6,660 nucleotides of DNA from JASFWK01 sp050049355 (lineage in GTDB: Bacteria > Chloroflexota > Anaerolineae > B4-G1 > DUEL01). The DNA is taken from assembly GCA_050049355.1 (NCBI GenBank), contig JASFWK010000115.1:1-6660 (forward strand). The letters run 5' to 3'. Below the pieces are notes generated by a model, which saw nothing but the letters and a program-made list of their open reading frames with translations, was not told the origin of the DNA and made no database searches. Position numbers and translations under genes: made by a program. Position 1 is the stretch's first letter. Every line of letters begins with the position of its first letter. Shown here one piece after another: positions 1 through 5,572 of this stretch.

Positions 1-1024
1 CCCCCTTTAGCAGAATGCCTCGAAGGATCGCCAGCCAATGGTGTGCAGGAATCACCTTCGCGATAACCTGCATGACCCGAGGCATCGATTCAACAGGGGC
101 AGCGTATCCGGTGAACATGAAATCCGTCATACCGACCAGCATGACCAGCAGGAACGCCTGGTGCTGCGTGCGGGAGACAACGGAGATGACCAGCCCCTTG
201 CTCAGTTCGACCAGTACATACGCCAAGGCCAGAATCAGCAGCAAGGCCAACGATCCCCTGATGGGGACGTCAAAGACGAAATGCACTGCGCTCAGCATCA
301 GCGAAAAGTCAAAGATGCCAACCAGCACAGCCGGGACGGCCTTGCCGATAATGATCTCCAGGGACGAGAACGGCATAACCAGGAGCTGCTCCAACGTGCC
401 CAGCTCGCGCTCGCGGGAGAAGGAGAGCGCAGCGAAGAGGAGCACAGTAAACTCCAGCATCAGACCGAGCTCGGCCGGCGTGGTGTACAGCGCCTCGCTG
501 AGTTCCTCGTTGAACCACACCCGGAGGCTGGCATCGAAACCAGCGATATCATCCGGTTCCAGCCCCAACCTGCGAAGGGTGACGCGCTGGCCCATGTCGT
601 TGACGACTCCCTCCACCGCCCGGAGCGCAGCCCTCGCCGGGATGCTCTCGGCGCCATTGAGCCAAACGGCGAGCGCGGGTCGACCCGAAGGTAAGCTCAT
701 TTCGGTGTCGAAATCCGGGGGGATCACGACAGCTGCGTTGATCTTCCCACGGTCGAGGGCATCCTGGATGGCCTCCAGAGCGCCCACCTCCGCCTCCAGC
801 GCGAAGGTGCCCGTATTCTGCAGGGCAGTGACCACAGAGCGGCTCGCAGCGCTCCGATCCTGATCCAGCACCATGAGCGGCAGGTTGGCAATCGGGCGGG
901 ATGTCGCCCAACCAACGAGCACCAGCTCAAGAGCACCGCCAAATAGCATGAAAGCCGGCAGCCACCAATCGTTGAGAAGGTGGATGAACTCCTTGACGAC
1001 AAGAGACCAGATACGCCTCACCAC
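1..1024 (-). CDS. ABC-2 type transporter permease (distal subunit), 3' end outside window
   Basis: Membrane subunit of an ABC exporter, probably pairing with the permease just upstream and energised by the ATPase of the same operon. The reading frame is open from a GTG at 1024 to the window edge, giving 341 visible residues. A related full-length subunit has about 377, so the last roughly 35 residues with the final membrane helix are missing. Visible: a first helix near residues 22-40, a long extracytoplasmic stretch at about 41-180, then the ABC-2 family hallmark REREL-GTLEQLLVMP at about 204-218, followed by hydrophobic segments near 228-250, 257-282 and 288-307. The GTG lies 4 bases after the stop of the preceding gene, with a weak GGGG Shine-Dalgarno inside that gene's end; a second GTG at 1021 is equally possible. 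Translational coupling is likely. The substrate cannot be read from the sequence. Confidence 0.9.
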   Translation of the reverse strand, partial: MVRRIWSLVVKEFIHLLNDWWLPAFMLFGGALELVLVGWATSRPIANLPLMVLDQDRSAASRSVVTALQNTGTFALEAEVGALEAIQDALDRGKINAAVVIPPDFDTEMSLPSGRPALAVWLNGAESIPARAALRAVEGVVNDMGQRVTLRRLGLEPDDIAGFDASLRVWFNEELSEALYTTPAELGLMLEFTVLLFAALSFSRERELGTLEQLLVMPFSSLEIIIGKAVPAVLVGIFDFSLMLSAVHFVFDVPIRGSLALLLILALAYVLVELSKGLVISVVSRTQHQAFLLVMLVGMTDFMFTGYAAPVESMPRVMQVIAKVIPAHHWLAILRGILLKG

Positions 1025-1028
1025 GTTG

Positions 1029-2162
1029 CTACCCCAGTTTCTTCCTGAAGAAGAATGCGGCGACTGCCGTAAAAGCAAGCCCCATCACCAACAGAACCAG
1101 GCCGTACGGCCACAGCACTTCCAACCCCACCCCAGGCAGGAACATCCCTCGGGTGATGATGGCATAGTGGGTTCCAGGCAAGCTCATCGCCTCCATGCGC
1201 ATCTCTGGCGGCATAGAGGCAAGGGGAAAGAATATGCCGGTCATAAAGAAGCCGGGGAAGAAGAGAACGAGAAAGGAAAGTGCCAGCGCAGCCGGCTGGG
1301 TCCGCATGAACACCCCTATGATCATTCCCATACCAAGTATTGCGAACAGAAAGACCGCAGAGAGCAAGAAGAACAGGAGGAGATTGCCGTTAAAGGGGAC
1401 GCGAAAAGCCACCCTGGCGATAGCCGGCATCACGACCACGTTGACCAAGCCAACGACGATGTAGGGGATCATCTTCCCCAACAAGAACTCGGCGCGTCCC
1501 ACGGGTGTGACCAGCACCTGCTCCAGCGTGCCGTGTTCCCGCTCATGGGCCAGGGTCAGGGCAACCGACAAGGCTGGAAAGGCAAGCATCATGGAGATCA
1601 GACCGGGCACTATGTCGACCCTGGGTTCCAGGCCAGGATTGTACAAGGAGCGCACGCGAAGATCAATCGGCTGCAGAGAGTCCAAGGAGCGATTGAGCGC
1701 CTGCATCCGGTGGGTGAGCAGCTGGTTGACAAATGCCTCAGCGCGCCCTCCAATCTGGCGCACGGCGAAGTTCCCGCTTTCCGGCTCCGTTCCGTCGATG
1801 ATGATCTGCAAAGGCATGCCGCGCAGGGAGAGCAGGGCTTCCTCAAAAGTGGGGTCAATCACCAGCGCGGCCTTGACGTCGCCGTGCACAAGCAAGTTGT
1901 CCACATCATCCAGTGAGTCCACCAGAGCGTGCAAGTCCAAATCCCTTCCCTCTGTGACGCGCTGGACAAACGCCCGAGAGGTAGGACTGCGGTCATAATC
2001 CAACACAGCTATGGGCACATGCTCCAGCTCCACCGTCAACGCGTAGGCGAAGATGAAGAGCATCGTGATGGGCGTCACCAGGACCAAGACGAAGGTGGCA
2101 CGGTCGCGCATGATGTGCTGCACCTCTTTGCGAATAATGGCGCGCAGATGACGCAACGACAC
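1029..2162 (-). CDS. ABC-2 type transporter permease (proximal subunit, YhhJ/YbhS/YbhR-like)
   Basis: Inner-membrane subunit of the exporter, 377 residues, the usual size for the YhhJ/YbhS/YbhR group. TM1 lies at about 22-43 and an extracytoplasmic domain at about 44-180. Further helices lie near 183-204, 230-250, 260-285, 290-314 and 350-372. The ABC-2 signature HEREHGTLEQVLVTP is at 206-220. A second block, S-MPPEM...LPGTHYAIITRGMFL (about 316-342), is matched by a similar block in the downstream permease (SMPRVM...IPAHHWLAILRGILL), so the two are paralogues that probably form a heterodimer. The start is GTG at 2162, one base after the ATPase stop, with a GGGGAG Shine-Dalgarno ending 5 bases upstream. 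An ATG further upstream at 2423 would give a long extension read out of frame through the ATPase gene, without membrane-protein character, so it was not used. Confidence 0.93.
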   Translation of the reverse strand: MSLRHLRAIIRKEVQHIMRDRATFVLVLVTPITMLFIFAYALTVELEHVPIAVLDYDRSPTSRAFVQRVTEGRDLDLHALVDSLDDVDNLLVHGDVKAALVIDPTFEEALLSLRGMPLQIIIDGTEPESGNFAVRQIGGRAEAFVNQLLTHRMQALNRSLDSLQPIDLRVRSLYNPGLEPRVDIVPGLISMMLAFPALSVALTLAHEREHGTLEQVLVTPVGRAEFLLGKMIPYIVVGLVNVVVMPAIARVAFRVPFNGNLLLFFLLSAVFLFAILGMGMIIGVFMRTQPAALALSFLVLFFPGFFMTGIFFPLASMPPEMRMEAMSLPGTHYAIITRGMFLPGVGLEVLWPYGLVLLVMGLAFTAVAAFFFRKKLG

Positions 2163-2163
2163 G

Positions 2164-3171
2164 TCAGCTCCCCCTCTCTCCGCAGTCGGCAGTCGATACC
2201 CAGGAACCAGGTGGTGATTGCTCGGTCCCCTCCCCCATGCGCTTGACCAAGGAGACGAAGGCTTCTTCCATGCGCGCCGTCGCGCGGCGAGCCTGTCGGT
2301 AGGCGATCCCCTGTCCCTCAAGCGCGGTCTTGATCTCAGGCAGGCGTCTGTCCGCCGAATCGACAAGCAGGTGGAGCGACTCCCCGTAGGTCTGCACTTC
2401 GAGCACGCCGGGGAGCGTGTCAACGAGAGCCCGCGCCGCCTCCCAGTCCTGCGGGTGCAGTTGGATCAGTTCCCCTTCGATCTGGGCACGGATCTGCTGC
2501 GGCTCGGCGCACACAACCAGACGCCCTTCGTACATTAAGCCCACTCTGGAGCAGCGATCTGCCTCGTCCATGTAAGGAGTACTGACCACGATCGTCGTTC
2601 CCTCCAAATACAGATCGGTCAAGATATCCCAGAACTCTCGCCGGGAGACGGGATCTACGCCGGTGGTGGGCTCGTCGAGCAAAAGGATGTCGGGCCGGTG
2701 AATAAGGGTACAGGCCAGGGCTAGCTTCTTCTTCATGCCGCCGGAGAGGTGCGCTGCGCGGCGATCCTTGAACTCCATCAAGCCGGCAAAGGCCAGCAAC
2801 CGTTCGGTCCGCTCCTGGAGTTCTGAGGCTTCCACATCGTACAGAGCGGAGAAGAATGACAGATTCTCCACGACTGAGAGCTCGCTGTAGAGGCTGAACC
2901 GTTGAGCCATGTAGCCGATCTTGGACTTGACAGCCTCGGCCTGGCGAGCCAAGTCATAACCAGCCACCTTCGCCGTCCCGGACGTTATGCTCAGCAACCC
3001 CGCCAGCAGGCGCAGGGTGGTGGTCTTGCCAGCCCCATCCGGGCCAACCAGCCCGAATAGCTCTCCCGGGCGGATGGATAGATCCAGGGAGTCCACGGCC
3101 CGCGTCTCTTTGAAATCACGCGTCAGTGCGTGGGTTTCAATAATGGGCTGGATCGGACCTGGCCCGCTCAC
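2164..3171 (-). CDS. ABC transporter ATP-binding protein (ABC-2 exporter, YbhF/CcmA-like)
   Basis: Cytoplasmic ATPase that would power the two permeases encoded next. It has 335 residues and one nucleotide-binding domain. Walker A is GPDGAGKT (43-50), the Q-loop Gln is Q90 (GYMAQRFSLY), the ABC signature is LSGGM (142-146), Walker B is ILLLDEP (162-168) with E167 as catalytic base, and the D-loop is GVDP (171-174). The H-loop position reads STPYMDEA, with P199 where His normally stands. After about residue 225 comes a DUF4162-like accessory domain, common in drug-exporter ATPases. Start: GTG at 3171, chosen because GAGGAG at 3178-3183 lies 6 bases upstream and an in-frame TGA lies two codons before it. 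It follows the tetR gene after a 158-bp gap, and its stop is one base from the next start. Family assignment is firm; substrate unknown. Confidence 0.95.
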   Translation of the reverse strand: MSGPGPIQPIIETHALTRDFKETRAVDSLDLSIRPGELFGLVGPDGAGKTTTLRLLAGLLSITSGTAKVAGYDLARQAEAVKSKIGYMAQRFSLYSELSVVENLSFFSALYDVEASELQERTERLLAFAGLMEFKDRRAAHLSGGMKKKLALACTLIHRPDILLLDEPTTGVDPVSRREFWDILTDLYLEGTTIVVSTPYMDEADRCSRVGLMYEGRLVVCAEPQQIRAQIEGELIQLHPQDWEAARALVDTLPGVLEVQTYGESLHLLVDSADRRLPEIKTALEGQGIAYRQARRATARMEEAFVSLVKRMGEGTEQSPPGSWVSTADCGERGS

Positions 3172-3329
3172 GCCTCACTCCTCAATCTGCCAACTGCTCT
3201 CCTCCCACGCCGCGCGGCCAGATCGATACTCAGATCTTCTTCGAGTTGACAACCTTCACCTTCAGGCATGGATCACCAGATGCCGGTGCCGCAAGAGACA
3301 CGCACCTGCTCCCCCTCTGTCCCCACCGC
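3172..3329 (-). other. 158-bp intercistronic gap between tetR and the ABC ATPase
   Basis: The only sizeable gap in an operon whose other junctions are 1 to 4 bases. It holds the ATPase Shine-Dalgarno, a 10-bp palindrome GCCGCGCGGC (3209-3218) and a poor promoter-like pair (TTGTCA at 3247-3252, TATCGA at 3223-3228, 18-bp spacer). A 33-codon ATG frame runs from 3269 to a stop at 3168-3170, overlapping the ATPase GTG by four bases; it has no convincing ribosome site and resembles no family I know. No U-tract terminator is visible, so read-through from tetR is expected. The gap could hold an internal promoter, a processing site, or the remnant of a lost gene; none of these is proven. Confidence 0.5.
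3178..3183 (-). promoter_or_regulatory. Shine-Dalgarno fixing the GTG start of the ABC ATPase
   Basis: GAGGAG on the minus strand, 6 bases before the GTG at 3171. It is the only good ribosome site in the gap after tetR and supports independent initiation of the ATPase rather than initiation by coupling to tetR. Confidence 0.7.
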
Positions 3330-3953
3330 TCACCGTTGGTCCCCGGGCGCTTGACCGTCCACCATCAGTCCGCTCAAGAGCGCTTCGATGAAACTCTCGC
3401 TGACCTGCTCCAGGTCCAGGTCCGGGTTCAATGTGAGGTACACGGCCAGGCCGTCGTAGGCAGCCATCATTGCCCACACAAGTTGCTCCGCGTCCACCGG
3501 CTTGAACTCGCCGCTCTGGATACCCTCTTCGATGATGCCCACGACGACATCTTTGTACTCAAGGAGCACATCGAGCCACACCTCACTTGCCTCCTCACGA
3601 CGGCTACTCGACACCCAAAACTCGACGAATAAGTTGAAGAGGCCCTCGGCCCATCGGCAGAATCGCACCATTCCCTCAGCAAGGGTGCGGAGCTTGTCGG
3701 AGGCCGTCCGACACCCCCCCAGGGCCGCGAGAGCCTCGCGCCCCAGAGAGTCGTCGAAAAACGACCTGATCGCAGATTCGAACAGGTCGTCCTTGCTCTC
3801 GAAATACCAGTAGAGACTTCCCTTGCTCAGCCCACTTTCGGCAGCGATGTCGTCCATTGTGGTGTTGTTGTACCCCCTGCGGCTGAAGCAGGCGAGAGCG
3901 GCCTCGATGATCTGGGCGCGGCGCTCCTCGGATACGTCGGGGCTAGAAGGCAA
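3330..3953 (-). CDS. TetR/AcrR family transcriptional repressor
   Basis: DNA-binding, ligand-sensing repressor of 207 residues, typical TetR size. The N-terminal helix-turn-helix domain covers about residues 11-57. Its core is TMDDIAAESGLSKGSLYWYF (32-51), with the usual G-Y at 27-28 and the SLYWYFESKDDL end that marks the family. The rest is a helical, poorly conserved C-terminal ligand and dimer domain. The start is TTG at 3953: a perfect AGGAGG (3961-3966) sits 7 bases upstream inside the end of the preceding gene, and no better start exists. It is the second gene of the operon, 3 bases after the small membrane gene, so it probably represses its own operon through the inverted repeat at 4258-4277. 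The CecR-type regulator beside ybhGFSR is a comparable arrangement. The inducer is unknown. Confidence 0.95.
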   Translation of the reverse strand: MPSSPDVSEERRAQIIEAALACFSRRGYNNTTMDDIAAESGLSKGSLYWYFESKDDLFESAIRSFFDDSLGREALAALGGCRTASDKLRTLAEGMVRFCRWAEGLFNLFVEFWVSSSRREEASEVWLDVLLEYKDVVVGIIEEGIQSGEFKPVDAEQLVWAMMAAYDGLAVYLTLNPDLDLEQVSESFIEALLSGLMVDGQAPGDQR

Positions 3954-3956
3954 GAA

Positions 3957-4241
3957 CTACCCTCCTTTCCTGCGCTTGATGACTCGCAGCAGCCACAGCA
4001 CAAGAACTGTGCCTATGAGCGGCTCCAAGACCATGGCAGCGAAGTGCACCGCGCCGCTGAAGCCCATCATGGGCAGGATGTAGTAATCGCCCAGGCCGAT
4101 CCCGATCATGGTGAGCAGGCTGGCGACGAGATCCACCGCTAGGCCATAGGGAGGCTCGCTCCTGGCGACCATGCCACCCAGAGCGCCCACGAGCAGCCCA
4201 AGCACAATCCAGATCCCCAGCCAGATGATGAGAGTAGACAT
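3957..4241 (-). CDS. Small membrane protein, GlsB/YeaQ/YmgE-like
   Basis: A 94-residue, very hydrophobic protein with three predicted membrane segments near residues 4-24, 35-56 and 66-88, and a basic cytoplasmic end (RVIKRRKGG). The pattern G-LLVGALGG (15-23), PYG...D (31-37), a glycine-rich middle helix and LIGTVLVLWLLR (75-86) resembles the GlsB/YeaQ/YmgE 'transglycosylase-associated' family in size and layout. The match is by eye, and the molecular function of that family is poorly known. ATG at 4241 is preceded by AGGAGG (4247-4252) with a 5-base spacer. It is the first gene after the operator-controlled promoter, so it should be induced with the exporter. It could be a small accessory subunit of the transporter or a membrane-stress protein; both are inference. 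Confidence 0.85.
   Translation of the reverse strand: MSTLIIWLGIWIVLGLLVGALGGMVARSEPPYGLAVDLVASLLTMIGIGLGDYYILPMMGFSGAVHFAAMVLEPLIGTVLVLWLLRVIKRRKGG
3961..3966 (-). promoter_or_regulatory. Perfect Shine-Dalgarno supporting the TTG start of tetR
   Basis: AGGAGG on the minus strand with a 7-base spacer to TTG at 3953. It lies in the last codons of the small membrane protein gene, so translation of the two is probably coupled. It is the main reason for accepting a TTG start. Confidence 0.8.
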
Positions 4242-4257
4242 TTCGACCTCCTGCTTC

Positions 4258-4277
4258 TAGACTGACCAGTCAGTCTA
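4258..4277 (-). promoter_or_regulatory. Probable TetR operator: perfect 20-bp inverted repeat
   Basis: TAGACTGAC-CA-GTCAGTCTA: two perfect 9-bp arms around a 2-bp centre. The 'ACTGACxxGTCAGT' core is typical of operators of AcrR-like TetR regulators. It begins one base after the -10 box, covers the expected transcription start (about 4271) and precedes the Shine-Dalgarno, so a bound TetR dimer would block initiation. The tetR gene is the second gene of the controlled operon, which implies negative autoregulation. Confidence 0.88.
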
Positions 4278-4306
4278 ACTATACCGAGGGAACGAGTGAT
4301 TGTCAA
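4278..4306 (-). promoter_or_regulatory. Sigma70-type promoter of the tetR-ABC exporter operon
   Basis: On the minus strand, a perfect -35 TTGACA (4301-4306), a spacer of exactly 17 bases, and a -10 TATAGT (4278-4283, five of six to consensus). It points at the small membrane protein gene 36 bases beyond the -10. Such a strong promoter directly abutting an operator fits tight repression followed by strong induction. Confidence 0.88.
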
Positions 4307-4393
4307 GTGCAAGCAGGCGCGCAGGGGGGAAGTTGAAGCAGGAAACGTGGACATCCCGCCCTCGCGAGGCAGCTGGTCGCCCAGAAAACCCCA

Positions 4394-4402
4394 TGCTATA
4401 AT
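4394..4402 (+). promoter_or_regulatory. Extended -10 promoter of the L,D-transpeptidase gene
   Basis: TG-C-TATAAT: a consensus -10 (4397-4402) with an upstream TG (4394-4395). The -35 is weak; TGGTCG at 4374-4379 with a 17-base spacer matches three of six. Extended -10 promoters often lack a good -35. The expected start of transcription, 7 to 8 bases downstream, falls at about 4409-4410, on the A of the chosen ATG, predicting a leaderless mRNA. It is divergent from the exporter promoter, and the two -10 boxes are about 115 bp apart. Confidence 0.72.
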
Positions 4403-4409
4403 GCGCTCG

Positions 4410-5477
4410 ATGACAAAGCGGTTTACTCGCAGGCGGTTTCTCCGCCTCTCCGGAGCAGCTCTGGTGGCCACTTTCCTCCCTGCGCCGGGGTCCGACCGGC
4501 CCTTTCGCCCCCGCGCGGCGGGGCCTGTGAGGATGGGACGTGCCATCCACGGTGTCACCATCTACGACGCGCCGCGGGCGGATGGGGAGAGAGTGGGCGC
4601 ATTTCACACGGAGGACACCTTCCCCATCATTCAGGAAGTCAACGCCCCCGGCCTGAACGCTCACAACGACCTCTGGTACGAGACCACCGACGGCTACGTC
4701 TTCTCCGCCTGGGTACAGCCCCTTTGGGTCTGGCCGCCCCAGTTCACCCATACCGACCTGGGGGAATGGGGCTTCTGGGGAGAGGTGTGCGTTCCCTACA
4801 CCGACGCTCGAAGTAACCCCCATCCCGACGCCGCCAGCCCTTACCGCTTCTACAACGGCACCGTCTACCATGTGGTGGACGTCGCATTCGATGGCTTGGG
4901 CAACGGCTGGTACAAGGTCTACGACGAGCTACCGCCGCCCACCCACCAGTGGGTCCTGGCAAGCGACATTCGCCGCATTTCTCGTGAGGAACTAACCCCA
5001 ATTCGCCCTTTCGCCGGCACCAAGCGGATAGAGGTGGATCTGAGCCAGTGTCAGATCACCTGCTTCGAGGGAAGCCGCATCGTCTTCACCACCCCCTGCG
5101 CGCCGGGGCTCGGTGAGCGGGAGTTGGAGGACGGGACCATCGAGGATCTGGGCTCCCCAAAGGGGGAGCACTGCGTCCTACTCAAGCAGCCCTCGCGCCA
5201 TATGAGCAATCTGCCGCAGGATGAAGACGATCCTCAACCGACCGATCCTTTTGATCTGCCGGGGGTGCCGTGGGATACGTTCTTCGATCGCAGCGGGGCA
5301 GCCATCCACGGCACCTACTGGCATAACGACTTCGGAGTGCCCCGCAGCCACGGCTGCCTGAACGTCTCCAACGACGCCGCTCGCTGGATCTACCGCTGGA
5401 CCCACCCCATCAGCGGGGCGGAGGACGACTACGTCCAGAGCGACTGCCGGGTCGGAACCCCCATCATCGTCTTCTAA
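4410..5477 (+). CDS. Tat-exported L,D-transpeptidase with N-terminal SH3-like modules (YkuD domain)
   Basis: Extracytoplasmic L,D-transpeptidase of 355 residues; the family cross-links peptidoglycan stem peptides (3-3 links) or attaches other groups to them. Residues 1-26 form a twin-arginine signal: TRRRFLRLS followed by a hydrophobic AALVATFLP. Two SH3-like modules are suggested at about 45-104 (VTIYDAP...LWYETTDGYV) and 124-191 (WYKVYDE...QWVLASDI). The YkuD domain runs from about 206 (KRIEVDLSQ) to the end. It has catalytic-site HGTYWHNDFG (300-309) and SHGC (313-316), with C316 the nucleophile and H300 and H314 conserved. ATG at 4410 was chosen over 4401 and 4296 because it gives a clean Tat signal and lies just after the -10 box; there is no Shine-Dalgarno. 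The precise substrate is unknown. Confidence 0.93.
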   Translation: MTKRFTRRRFLRLSGAALVATFLPAPGSDRPFRPRAAGPVRMGRAIHGVTIYDAPRADGERVGAFHTEDTFPIIQEVNAPGLNAHNDLWYETTDGYVFSAWVQPLWVWPPQFTHTDLGEWGFWGEVCVPYTDARSNPHPDAASPYRFYNGTVYHVVDVAFDGLGNGWYKVYDELPPPTHQWVLASDIRRISREELTPIRPFAGTKRIEVDLSQCQITCFEGSRIVFTTPCAPGLGERELEDGTIEDLGSPKGEHCVLLKQPSRHMSNLPQDEDDPQPTDPFDLPGVPWDTFFDRSGAAIHGTYWHNDFGVPRSHGCLNVSNDAARWIYRWTHPISGAEDDYVQSDCRVGTPIIVF

Positions 5478-5536
5478 CCACAGCCTGGCTCCCCAGACAG
5501 CGGGAGGGCTCCGCAAGAAGGAAGAGCAACCCCGCT

Positions 5537-5558
5537 CTGCGCCTCTCGGCAGGCGCGG
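5537..5558. terminator. GC-rich hairpin between convergent genes, possible terminator
   Basis: An 8-bp stem (5537-5544 with 5551-5558, one T-G pair; core GCGCCT/AGGCGC) and a 6-base loop, centred in the 95-bp gap between the stops of the transpeptidase and the lipoprotein. A smaller AGAGC/GCTCT hairpin (5523-5538) lies beside it and shares two bases. No T-tract follows on either strand, so it is not a classical intrinsic terminator. It may still serve as a bidirectional terminator or 3'-end stabiliser. Confidence 0.4.
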
Positions 5559-5572
5559 CAGGTCGCAGTACC

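Noticed and set aside
15..863. 282-codon plus-strand frame, and a second at 873-1916
   Set aside because: Both lie antisense to the ABC-2 permeases, whose family motifs are clear on the minus strand. The plus-strand products are Ser/Arg- or Gln/His-rich with no recognisable domain: shadows of GC-rich coding DNA.
1029..2423. Longer permease frame starting at ATG 2423
   Set aside because: The extra 87 codons overlap the ATPase gene out of frame and encode a basic, low-quality sequence. GTG 2162 has a good Shine-Dalgarno and gives the family's normal N-terminus.
3223..3252. Possible internal promoter in the gap before the ABC ATPase (TTGTCA, 18 bases, TATCGA)
   Set aside because: The -10 matches only three of six and the spacer is not ideal. 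Noted in the gap entry but too weak to call.
4296..4409. Upstream ATG starts (4296, 4401) for the transpeptidase
   Set aside because: 4296 lies inside the divergent promoter and would put a polar 38-residue extension before the Tat signal. 4401 lies inside the -10 box. Neither has a Shine-Dalgarno.
4275..4871. 198-codon minus-strand frame
   Set aside because: Antisense to the Tat signal and SH3-like part of the transpeptidase; low-complexity Gly/Val product.
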